Shown: in pieces, positions 1-6,239 of the stretch
How the letters are laid out: each line of letters opens with the position of its first letter
Numbering within the stretch: position 1 is the first letter of the stretch
DNA from: an uncultured Dorea sp.
Lineage (GTDB): Bacteria > Bacillota_A > Clostridia > Lachnospirales > Lachnospiraceae
Reading direction: 5' to 3'
Assembly: GCA_910579015.1 (NCBI GenBank)
Contig: CAJTRO010000075.1
Span: 1-11,447 of the forward strand
DNA length: 11,447 nucleotides
Translations under genes and position numbers: made by a program
The notes under the pieces: model-generated
What the model was told of the DNA's origin: nothing
Databases searched by the model: none
What the model saw: the letters and a program-made list of their open reading frames with translations, nothing else

Positions 1-44
1 AGTCCCCATTTTTCGGCGGCTTCACTCGTTGAAATATATTTCAT
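1..44 (-). CDS. Helix-turn-helix domain protein, 5' end only (runs off the left edge)
   Basis: Read on the minus strand from an ATG at 44-42, the first codons give MKYISTSEAAEKWG, and the frame is still open at base 1. This opening is typical of small helix-turn-helix proteins common in Lachnospiraceae, in which the residues SEAAEKWG begin the DNA-binding helices (family knowledge from memory). The start is well supported: an AAGGAG ribosome site (53-58 on the + strand, read in reverse) lies 8 bases ahead of the ATG, and a near-consensus promoter lies upstream of that. The gene is divergent from the glucarate cluster. Only 14 residues are visible, so its function and partners cannot be stated. 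Proteins of this kind are often found beside Fic, toxin or other accessory genes, but nothing here shows that. Confidence 0.6.
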   Translation of the reverse strand, partial: MKYISTSEAAEKWG

Positions 45-75
45 GACAGTCGCTCCTTGTTTCTTTGCTATATCT

Positions 76-104
76 ATTATATTCACATCGGAGAATAACA
101 TCAA
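76..104 (-). promoter_or_regulatory. Sigma-A type promoter for the left-edge helix-turn-helix gene
   Basis: On the minus strand the -35 box reads TTGATG (104-99) and the -10 box reads TATAAT (81-76), separated by exactly 17 bases. The -10 is a perfect match and the -35 matches four of six bases. Transcription would start near base 68-70, just ahead of the AAGGAG ribosome site at 58-53, giving a short leader. Box quality, spacing and position all fit the divergent gene. Confidence 0.65.
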
Positions 105-179
105 GGAATTTCCCTGAAAATTCGGAGATACATAGATTATATTCTTTAAAAGTTGGTCTGAGCCGGTTTAAACATAATG

Positions 180-305
180 CTAAATATCAGAAACGACATT
201 TGTAAAAGCGCCCAAGAATTTCATCCGTCGAAAGATTTCTTTCACATTATCTTTCAAAGCGTTAAACAGATCGGAAGTATATAGCTGACAGGTACAAAAA
301 ATCAT
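180..305 (-). other. Possible 41-codon minus-strand reading frame or gene remnant
   Basis: A minus-strand frame opens at an ATG at 305-303 and ends at TAG at 182-180. Its residues include the stretches DLFNALKDNVKEIFRRM and FLGAFTNVV, which look more protein-like than random translation of AT-rich DNA. There is no ribosome site ahead of the ATG, and the ATG lies inside the large inverted repeat, so an expressed small protein is doubtful. It may be the C-terminal scrap of a lost gene. I do not recognise the family. Confidence 0.2.
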
Positions 306-345
306 CAAATGAAATGAAAAATGAAAGCAGTATTTCATTTGATGA
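302..345. promoter_or_regulatory. Perfect 14-base inverted repeat, candidate operator of the glucarate cluster
   Basis: The left arm TCATCAAATGAAAT (302-315) and right arm ATTTCATTTGATGA (332-345) are exact reverse complements around a 16-base loop. Each arm also contains a smaller palindrome, TCAT-3-ATGA. The element is AT-rich and is not followed by a run of T, so it is not a typical terminator. It is the most symmetrical element in the gap upstream of garR and overlaps the only weak + strand promoter candidate there. A dimeric regulator with a Fis-type helix-turn-helix, as encoded at 6240-8183, could bind such a site, but that link is inference. Confidence 0.45.
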
Positions 346-534
346 ATGTGTGGGAAGATACTACAAAATTAAGCCGGAGAACTTATCAGATCCATCAATA
401 GATTTTTTGCCCGGTCCTTTTTAAAATGATTACATCAACGCAAGGCGCAGGCGTGAAGAAAAGAAAGAATCAACGACAGCTGTTATGGATAACATTATCA
501 TTTACTAAAAAGTCAGGATAAGGAGAGTGGAACA

Positions 535-1422
535 ATGAAAATTGGATTTATCGGTCTTGGAATTATGGGAAAGCCTATGAGCAAGAATCTTATAAAGGCA
601 GGTTATGAGCTGGTGGTTTGCAACAGGAGCCGTTCCAGTGTGGAGGAATTGGCGGCGCTTGGAGCACAGGCGGCAGACAGTCCGGCGGACGTGGCGTCGA
701 AATGTCAGGTGATCATTACTATGCTGCCGAATTCGCCGCAGGTACGCGAGGTCTGCCTGGGTGAAAACGGAATCCTTGAGACGGCGGGAGCCGGTGCGGT
801 GGTAATCGATATGAGTTCCATCGATCCGGTAGAATCGAAAGCCATCGGAGAAGAGCTGGCAAAGAAAGGAATCCATATGATGGACGCCCCGGTCAGCGAC
901 GGGGAGCCGAAAGCGATCGACGGAACCCTCTCTGTTATGGCGGGCGGCGAGAAAGAGGATTTTGACAAATACTATGATCTGCTGATGGCAATGGCAGGCT
1001 CTGTCGTATATGTAGGGGCTCTGGGCTCCGGGAATGTGGCAAAGCTTGCGAATCAGGTCATTGTAGCGGTGAATATCGCGGCAGTTTCCGAGGCGCTGAC
1101 TCTGGCAGTAAAAAGCGGCGCCGATCCGGAACTGGTATATCAGGCAATCCGAGGCGGTCTGGCAGGGTCCACGGTTATGGATGCAAAAGCCCCGATGATG
1201 ATGGCGCACAATTTCAAGCCGGGTTTCCGCATCGAACTGCATATCAAGGATCTGAATAATGCGTTGAATGCCGCGCATGCTGTCAGCGCTCCGGTACCTT
1301 TTACCTCACAGGTTATGGAGATCATGCAGGCTCTTAAGGCGGATGGAAATGAGAAGGATGACCACAGCGCAATTGTGAAATATTATGAAAAGATCGCGGA
1401 TACCTCCGTTGAGAAGAAATAG
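535..1422 (+). CDS. garR: 2-hydroxy-3-oxopropionate (tartronate semialdehyde) reductase
   Basis: This cytoplasmic beta-hydroxyacid dehydrogenase reduces tartronate semialdehyde to D-glycerate with NAD(P)H, the step after aldol cleavage in glucarate and galactarate breakdown. The 295-residue product closely resembles E. coli GarR (294 residues), with the dinucleotide-binding opening GFIGLGIMGKPMSKNL (4-19), the ITMLPNSP segment (61-68), the catalytic-lysine motif GNVAKLANQ with K170, and the substrate-side stretch LVYQAIRGGLAGST. An AAGGAG site (520-525) lies 9 bases before the ATG. It is the first gene of the cluster, so its promoter is probably in the 430-base gap upstream. One oddity: the usual DAPVSGG signature reads DAPVSDG here, with aspartate at residue 122 where the family has glycine. 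The frame is intact and everything else is canonical, so the protein is probably active. Confidence 0.93.
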   Translation: MKIGFIGLGIMGKPMSKNLIKAGYELVVCNRSRSSVEELAALGAQAADSPADVASKCQVIITMLPNSPQVREVCLGENGILETAGAGAVVIDMSSIDPVESKAIGEELAKKGIHMMDAPVSDGEPKAIDGTLSVMAGGEKEDFDKYYDLLMAMAGSVVYVGALGSGNVAKLANQVIVAVNIAAVSEALTLAVKSGADPELVYQAIRGGLAGSTVMDAKAPMMMAHNFKPGFRIELHIKDLNNALNAAHAVSAPVPFTSQVMEIMQALKADGNEKDDHSAIVKYYEKIADTSVEKK

Positions 1423-1440
1423 CAGTAAAATGAAATATAC

Positions 1441-1447
1441 GAGGTGG
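1441..1447 (+). promoter_or_regulatory. Ribosome binding site that decides the permease start
   Basis: GAGGTGG is a good match to the anti-Shine-Dalgarno complement. It lies 5 bases ahead of the ATG at 1453 and overlaps the alternative GTG at 1444, ruling that GTG out as the start. Confidence 0.7.
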
Positions 1448-1452
1448 AAAAA

Positions 1453-2853
1453 ATGAGTGAATCTACACGAATGATGTTAGGTCTGATCCTGGGTATCGTT
1501 ATTATGGTACTCCTGGTATCGAAGACGAAGGTACATACATTTATTGCACTGCTTGCGGCATGCTGTATCGCAGGTATCATCGGCGGGATGCCTTTCGTGG
1601 ATGCAGCGCAGGACGACGGCACCGTGATAACCGGGCTGGTGACGGCGATTCAGGACGGATTTGGAAATACGTTAAAAAGCACGGGTATCATCATAGGCCT
1701 TGGAGTAATGATGGGCGGTATCCTGGAGAAATCCGGGGCTGCCGAGAGGATGGCGTACTCCTTTATCAAGGCGGTCGGCAAAAAGAAAGAGGAATGGGCG
1801 CTGGCGATCACAGGATGGTTTATCTCGATTCCGGTGTTCGCGGATTCGGCGATCGTCATTTTTGCTCCGTTGTGTAAAGCGATCTCAAAGGTTACAGGCA
1901 AATCACTGGTCGGCCTTGCACTTGCAATGGCAGCCGGTCTTCAGCTGACGCATTGCCTGGTTCCTCCGACACCGGGACCGACGACGGCTGCGACCATGCT
2001 GGGGGTTGACGTGGGACAGATGATCATCTTTGGTTCCCTGATCTCAATTCCGATGCTGATCGCAGCGGTCCTGTATTGTCAATGGCTGGGAAAAAAGATC
2101 TACCAGATCCCGACAGATGACGGCGGTTTCGAGAGAAAAGGGTATAAGAAAGAATACATCAAGTCGATGGAAGAACTGGATGGTATGATCGGGCAGAAAA
2201 ATCTTCCCGGACTGTGGATGTCCATTGCACCGATTGTAGTCCCGCTGGTATTGATTCTTGCGAATACGATATTGGGAATGGCAGGAATCAAGATTGGGCT
2301 TCTTTCCTTCCTTGGAGCTCCGATCATTGCTCTTGCGATCGGTACGTTGATCGCAGTCTACGGTCTGATGAAAAAGAATGACAACAAAGAAGTCCTGGGA
2401 ATTATGGATGACGCGATCAAAAGCACGGGTATCATTATGCTGATTACAGGTGCAGGCGGTTCCCTTGGAAATGTGATCAAGGTCAGTGGTATCGGTGATG
2501 CCCTTGGGGAAGCGGTTATGGCGCTTCCGCTTCCGGCGATCCTGATTCCGTTCATCATTGCGGCATTGATGCGTATTGCCCTTGGTTCCGCGACTGTAGC
2601 GATCACGACGGCGGCATCACTGTCCGCATCTCTGATGGGAGTGATATCTGTAAGCCCGCTTCTGATGTCCGTCTCCTGCTGTGTTGGAGCGATCTCATTC
2701 TCGTATTTTAACGACAGCGGCTTCTGGGTGTGGAACGGAATGTTCGGCGTATCGGAGCTTAAGGATCAGATCCGCTGTAAGACGGCAATCTCTCTGATCA
2801 TGGCGGTGGTAGGTATTGTAGAACTTTTGATTTTGTCAATTTTCATGCATTGA
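1453..2853 (+). CDS. GntP-family permease, probable glucarate or other sugar-acid transporter
   Basis: An integral membrane protein of 466 residues with about twelve hydrophobic segments along its length. It belongs to the GntP family of gluconate, glycerate and related hydroxyacid symporters: PVFADSAIVIFAPL (127-140), THCLVPPTPGPTTAA (166-180), GAGGSLGNVIKVSGIG (333-348) and NDSGFWVW (420-427) sit where the family's signature loops fall. Placement between garR and the aldolase suggests import of D-glucarate or a related acid, but GntP paralogs are hard to tell apart by substrate; glycerate or gluconate remain possible. I chose the ATG at 1453 over an in-frame GTG at 1444, because the GTG lies inside the GAGGTGG ribosome site (1441-1447). 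Residues 75-80 and 323-328 repeat KSTGII, a trace of the two-halves architecture. The gap to garR is 30 bases. Confidence 0.88.
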   Translation: MSESTRMMLGLILGIVIMVLLVSKTKVHTFIALLAACCIAGIIGGMPFVDAAQDDGTVITGLVTAIQDGFGNTLKSTGIIIGLGVMMGGILEKSGAAERMAYSFIKAVGKKKEEWALAITGWFISIPVFADSAIVIFAPLCKAISKVTGKSLVGLALAMAAGLQLTHCLVPPTPGPTTAATMLGVDVGQMIIFGSLISIPMLIAAVLYCQWLGKKIYQIPTDDGGFERKGYKKEYIKSMEELDGMIGQKNLPGLWMSIAPIVVPLVLILANTILGMAGIKIGLLSFLGAPIIALAIGTLIAVYGLMKKNDNKEVLGIMDDAIKSTGIIMLITGAGGSLGNVIKVSGIGDALGEAVMALPLPAILIPFIIAALMRIALGSATVAITTAASLSASLMGVISVSPLLMSVSCCVGAISFSYFNDSGFWVWNGMFGVSELKDQIRCKTAISLIMAVVGIVELLILSIFMH

Positions 2854-2877
2854 TACACGTTGATATATTGATATAAT
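2850..2877 (+). promoter_or_regulatory. Internal sigma-A promoter upstream of the aldolase gene
   Basis: A -35 box TTGATA (2850-2855, five of six) and a perfect -10 box TATAAT (2872-2877) are separated by 16 bases in the short gap after the permease stop codon. Transcription would start about 2884 and lead directly into the TAGGAG ribosome site of the aldolase gene. The -35 overlaps the permease stop. TTGATA occurs four times in this stretch (2850, 2860, 2868, 2877), so part of the match may reflect local repetition. If active, it would let the aldolase, dehydratase and later genes be transcribed apart from garR and the permease. Confidence 0.5.
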
Positions 2878-2902
2878 TGATACATAAGGGTAGGAGATTA
2901 TG

Positions 2903-3802
2903 ATGAATACAGAATTTTTAAAGGGTGTAATCGTGCCGATCATCACTCCGATTGATGAAAATGAACGGATCGATGAGAAGGCACTGAGAGAACAGGTAGA
3001 TTATGTGATCGAAGGCGGTATCTTAGGGGTGCTTGCCTTTGGAAGCAACGGAGAATTCTATGTCATCGAAGAAGATGAGATGGAACGCGGGCTTAAGATC
3101 ATGGTAGAGCAGGCAGCGGGCAGGGTACCGGTTTATCTGGGGATTGGGGCCATCAGTACGAAGAAATGCGTCCGTCTTGCGAAGATGGCAAAGGCCTTTG
3201 GGGCAACGGGGATCTCCGTGCTGCAGCCGATGTTCCTAAAGCCGACGGAGACAGAGCTTTTCCTGCATTTTAAGACCATCGCAGAGGCGGTCCCGGATAT
3301 GCCGATGCTTCTGTATAACAATCCGGGCCGTGTAGGCTATACGATGTCAGGCAATCTGGTGGACCGTCTCGCCCATGAGGTGGGGAACATTGTCGGGATG
3401 AAGGATACCAGCGGTGATATGACACAGACTGCCGAATTCATCCGCAGGACGAGAGACGTGGACTTCAAGGTGTTCGGCGGGAAGGATACATTACTATATG
3501 CTTCGCTCTGCCATGGCGCGGCAGGCGGTGTATGTACGGCAGGGAATTTCATGCCGGAGCTGATCACGGATATTTACAACAAATATATCGCCGGTGATCT
3601 TGAGGGCGCTCTGGAAGCACAGTTCAAACTGAATCCGGTCCGTCTGTCTATGGACGGCGCCAGCTTCCCGGTTGCGGCGAAGGATATGGCAAATTTAAGA
3701 GGAAGAAATGTGGGGCGTCCCTATTCTCCGAATCTTGCCACCCCGGAAGGACCGGCGCTTGAGAAGATGAAGACGGAGATGAAGAAGGCAGGGCTGATTT
3801 AA
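2903..3802 (+). CDS. DapA/DHDPS-superfamily lyase, probable 5-keto-4-deoxyglucarate aldolase
   Basis: A class I, Schiff-base aldolase fold of 299 residues, the usual length for the dihydrodipicolinate synthase / N-acetylneuraminate lyase superfamily. The Schiff-base lysine is K167 in VGMKDTSGD, the catalytic tyrosine is Y138 in LLYNNPGRVGY, and the pyruvate-carboxylate loop is GSNGEF (48-53). F111 stands where DHDPS proper has a catalytic tyrosine, so this is unlikely to be lysine-biosynthetic DapA. With gudD downstream and garR and garK in the cluster, the simplest role is cleavage of 5-keto-4-deoxy-D-glucarate to pyruvate and tartronate semialdehyde, the job of the unrelated GarL in E. coli. 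The alternative is the KdgD reaction (dehydration and decarboxylation to 2,5-dioxopentanoate), which would not feed GarR or GarK. The ATG at 2903 has the TAGGAG site at 6 bases; the ATG at 2900 has it at only 3, though it cannot be excluded. Confidence 0.85.
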   Translation: MNTEFLKGVIVPIITPIDENERIDEKALREQVDYVIEGGILGVLAFGSNGEFYVIEEDEMERGLKIMVEQAAGRVPVYLGIGAISTKKCVRLAKMAKAFGATGISVLQPMFLKPTETELFLHFKTIAEAVPDMPMLLYNNPGRVGYTMSGNLVDRLAHEVGNIVGMKDTSGDMTQTAEFIRRTRDVDFKVFGGKDTLLYASLCHGAAGGVCTAGNFMPELITDIYNKYIAGDLEGALEAQFKLNPVRLSMDGASFPVAAKDMANLRGRNVGRPYSPNLATPEGPALEKMKTEMKKAGLI

Positions 3803-3837
3803 GTTATAATGGATGAAGTAGAAAGGAAGGCATAGCC

Positions 3838-5163
3838 ATGAGAAAAATTGTAAAGATGGAAGTATACCCTGTAGCTGGAAAGGATTGTATGGAGCTGAAT
3901 TTAAGCGGCGCCCATGCACCGTATTTTACAAGAAACATTGTAATCCTGCATGCGGATAACGGTGATACCGGCGTGGGAGAGGTTCCCGGCGGCGGGAAGA
4001 TCAAGAATGCACTTGAGGAATGTATTCCGCTTGTGGAAGGGACGAACCTTGCGGAGTATAAGAGTACCCTTCTGAAGGTAAAGAAATATCTGGACGCCAA
4101 AGGGGAGGAGGATGTCCGCGGCGAGCAGAACTTTGACCTCCGTACCGGCGTCCATGTGATCACGGCGATCGAGGCGCCCTGCCTGGACTTGATGGGTAAG
4201 ATGCTTCATGTTCCGGTGTGCGAACTCCTTGGAGACGGGCAGCAGAGGGAGCGGGTGCGGATGCTTGGCTATCTCTTCTTCGTGGGTGACCGCAAGAAGA
4301 CCGACCTTCCTTATGATGAGGAGCCAAACGCAGAGTGCGAATGGTACCGGATCCGCCATGAAGAGGCGCTGACTGCCGATAAGATCGTGGCATTTGCCAG
4401 GGCAACGAAGGAAAAATACGGTTTCCAGGATTTCAAGCTGAAGGGCGGCGTCCTTGCGGGAAATGAAGAGATGGATGTGATCCGCGCCATGAAGAAGGAG
4501 TTCCCGGATGCAAGGATCGACCTGGATCCCAACGGCGGGTGGCTTCTTGAGGAAGCGGTAGAGTATGTGAAGGGTATGCAGGGAATCCTGACTTACTGCG
4601 AAGATCCGTGCGGGGCGGAAGGCGTATATTCCGGACGCGAGGTGATGAGCGAGTTCAGAAGGAGAACTGGTTTCCCGACGGCGACGAACATGATCGCGAC
4701 GGACTGGCGTCAGGTGGGACATTCCCTGGAGTCGCAGGCGGTAGATATTATTCTCGCGGATCCGCATTTCTGGACCATGAGCGGTTCTGTGAGAGTAGCC
4801 CAGATGTGCCATGATTTCGGTTATACCTGGGGTTCTCATTCCAATAACCATTTCGACATCTCACTGGCAATGTTTACCCAGGTGGGAGCAGCGGTTCCGG
4901 GAGAGTATAATGCATTGGATACACACTGGATCTGGCAGGAGGGTATTGAGCGTCTGACTAAGGAGCCGCTTCAGATCGTGGATGGATGCGTGGCAGTTCC
5001 GAAGAAGCCGGGACTTGGAATCGAAGTGGATATGGAACAGGTGAAGAAAGCACACCAGTTATATCTGGATAACTGTCTTGGCGGCAGGGATGACTCGGTT
5101 GGCATGCAGTATCTGATTCCAGGTTGGAAGTTTAACCCGAAGAAGCCTTGCCTTGTGAGATGA
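3838..5163 (+). CDS. gudD: Glucarate dehydratase
   Basis: A cytoplasmic Mg-dependent enolase-superfamily enzyme that dehydrates D-glucarate (and usually L-idarate) to 5-keto-4-deoxy-D-glucarate. The 441-residue product is close in length to E. coli GudD (446) and aligns with it at a constant offset of five residues. The general-base KxK pair is K200/K202 in DFKLKGG. The metal ligands are D230 in DLDPNGGW, E261 in EDPCGAEG and N284 in TATNMIATDWRQ. The His-Asp dyad is D308 in ILADPHFW with H334 in GSHSNNHFD. All expected catalytic residues are present, which makes this the firmest assignment of the pathway. An AAGGAAGG ribosome site ends 7 bases before the ATG, and the gap to the aldolase is 35 bases. 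No galactarate dehydratase (GarD) gene is present, so galactarate use is not supported by this window. Confidence 0.95.
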   Translation: MRKIVKMEVYPVAGKDCMELNLSGAHAPYFTRNIVILHADNGDTGVGEVPGGGKIKNALEECIPLVEGTNLAEYKSTLLKVKKYLDAKGEEDVRGEQNFDLRTGVHVITAIEAPCLDLMGKMLHVPVCELLGDGQQRERVRMLGYLFFVGDRKKTDLPYDEEPNAECEWYRIRHEEALTADKIVAFARATKEKYGFQDFKLKGGVLAGNEEMDVIRAMKKEFPDARIDLDPNGGWLLEEAVEYVKGMQGILTYCEDPCGAEGVYSGREVMSEFRRRTGFPTATNMIATDWRQVGHSLESQAVDIILADPHFWTMSGSVRVAQMCHDFGYTWGSHSNNHFDISLAMFTQVGAAVPGEYNALDTHWIWQEGIERLTKEPLQIVDGCVAVPKKPGLGIEVDMEQVKKAHQLYLDNCLGGRDDSVGMQYLIPGWKFNPKKPCLVR

Positions 5164-5193
5164 TCGAATTAATAGACGAAGGAGTATTATCAG

Positions 5194-6147
5194 ATGAAGG
5201 AAGTGTTAGTAACCATCCCGGTACAGGAAGAACACCGCAGGTATCTGGAAGAAATCGGCAAGGGCATGCATTTTACCTATGCATGCCGAAAAGAAGGTGC
5301 GGCCCGGGAGATGGTCTGGCGGGCGGACTATATATTAGGAAATGTGAAACCAGAGTATTTACCGCAGGCAGAGAAGCTTCAGTTTTTACAGCTTGACAGT
5401 GCGGGGGCAAATGAGTATGTCCGTCCGGGCATTCTTCCGGCAGGTGTTAAGCTGTGTAATGCTACGGGGGCTTATGGTGTTACCATTGCAGAGTATCTGG
5501 TTGGAGTTGTATTTGCATTAAAGAAGAAATTATATCTGTATGAAGAAAACCGTATGAAACATAGCTGGCATGACGAAGGAATGGTTACGAATATTGCCGG
5601 CAGTAAAACACTGGTATTGGGCCTGGGTGACATTGGCAGCACATTTGCCCGGAAAATGAATGCCCTGGGAAGCAAGGTGACCGGTGTACGAAGGAGTTTT
5701 ATGGAAAAACCGGAATATCTGGAAGGTGTGTATCAGATGAATGCATTGGAGGAACTGCTGCCAGATGCAGATATCGTTGTGTGTACATTACCAGAAACAA
5801 CGGAAACGTATCATCTGTTAGATGAGAGGAAACTTCGTCTCATGAAGCCAGAAGCAGTGCTGATTAATATTGGCCGCGGAAGCCTGATTCCTACACAGGA
5901 TCTTATCAGGGTACTGGAAGAGAATATAATTGCAGGTGCTGCAATTGATGTGGCAGAGCAGGAACCGCTGCCGGAGGATTCCGGACTATGGAAGGCGGCG
6001 AATCTGATTATTACTCCGCATGTGGCGGGGAATTATCATACGCAGGATATTCTTGATAAAGCAGTGAAGATTGCAGGGGAGAATCTCCGTGCATTTCTTG
6101 AAGGAAAAGCGCTCCGAAATGAAGTCGATTTTACCACAGGATATTGA
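5194..6147 (+). CDS. D-2-hydroxyacid dehydrogenase (GhrA/CtBP-like)
   Basis: A cytoplasmic NAD(P)-dependent oxidoreductase that interconverts a 2-keto acid and its D-2-hydroxy acid. The 317-residue product has the family order: a catalytic-domain first part, the dinucleotide fold VLGLGDIGSTFARKM (glycines 143, 145, 148), then catalytic R228 in NIGRGS, E257 in EQEPLPEDS and H276 in TPHVAGN. The end of the second strand reads GVRRS (164-168), with arginines where NAD-specific members have an acidic residue, which suggests NADP(H) preference. Its substrate is not evident; hydroxypyruvate, glyoxylate or another keto acid linked to tartronate semialdehyde would fit the neighbourhood. An AAGGAG site lies 9 bases ahead of the ATG, and the gap to gudD is 30 bases. 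By hand count, two 60-base stretches (5521-5580, 5761-5820) have 21 and 24 G+C, against 39 in one stretch of gudD (4201-4260), so this gene is compositionally unlike its neighbour. Confidence 0.88.
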   Translation: MKEVLVTIPVQEEHRRYLEEIGKGMHFTYACRKEGAAREMVWRADYILGNVKPEYLPQAEKLQFLQLDSAGANEYVRPGILPAGVKLCNATGAYGVTIAEYLVGVVFALKKKLYLYEENRMKHSWHDEGMVTNIAGSKTLVLGLGDIGSTFARKMNALGSKVTGVRRSFMEKPEYLEGVYQMNALEELLPDADIVVCTLPETTETYHLLDERKLRLMKPEAVLINIGRGSLIPTQDLIRVLEENIIAGAAIDVAEQEPLPEDSGLWKAANLIITPHVAGNYHTQDILDKAVKIAGENLRAFLEGKALRNEVDFTTGY

Positions 6148-6167
6148 AAACAGGGTTCCGATTAAAA

Positions 6168-6196
6168 TTGCGGAAACAATATGATTAGTGTATGAT
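6168..6196 (+). promoter_or_regulatory. Probable promoter of the regulator gene
   Basis: TTGCGG (6168-6173) and TATGAT (6191-6196) are separated by 17 bases. The -10 matches five of six bases and the -35 three of six. A perfect 8-base palindrome ATGTACAT (6195-6202) overlaps the end of the -10 and could be an operator. The 92-base gap here is the widest in the cluster and places the start about 35 bases ahead of the regulator's ATG. Confidence 0.45.
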
Positions 6197-6239
6197 GTAC
6201 ATATATCTTAGAAAATATACAGCCAGGAGAAGGTAAGAT

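Larger units (their letters stand above)
105..534. other. AT-rich intergenic region upstream of the glucarate cluster
   Basis: About 430 bases lie between the divergent left gene and garR, with no convincing gene. They hold a perfect 14-base inverted repeat (302-345), a 7-base inverted repeat GAAAGAT/ATCTTTC (230-236 and 249-255), and a small palindrome GATAA-CA-TTATC (488-499) 35 bases before garR. I found no strong sigma-A promoter on the + strand. The best candidate is TTGATG (339-344), 17 bases, TACAAA (362-367), which is weak and overlaps the right arm of the large inverted repeat, as expected if the promoter needs an activator. No sigma-54 type -24/-12 element (GG and GC ten bases apart) was seen. 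The garR ribosome site AAGGAG is at 520-525. Confidence 0.55.

Noticed and set aside
397..427. Possible sigma-54 promoter or terminator around TTGC (407-410) and the T-run at 417-422
   Set aside because: The bases at the -24 position (397-398) are AA, not GG. The CCGG pairs at 374-377 and 411-414 form too short a stem for a convincing terminator.
1444..1452. GTG at 1444 as the start of the permease
   Set aside because: The GTG lies within the ribosome site GAGGTGG. The ATG at 1453 has correct spacing, and the extra residues are not expected for the family.
2903..3802. Annotation as lysine-biosynthetic dihydrodipicolinate synthase (dapA)
   Set aside because: The position matching the catalytic tyrosine of DHDPS is phenylalanine, the GTTGE loop is altered to GSNGE, and the neighbours are all sugar-acid genes.
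3901..4851. A 316-codon open frame on the minus strand opposite gudD
   Set aside because: It is the shadow of a strongly conserved enzyme gene with all catalytic residues in place. The antisense translation shows no recognisable domain and has no ribosome site.
6152..6177. TTCCG...CGGAA hairpin after the dehydrogenase as a terminator
   Set aside because: The stem is 5 bases, has no T-run, and overlaps the -35 of the regulator promoter. It is too weak to call.
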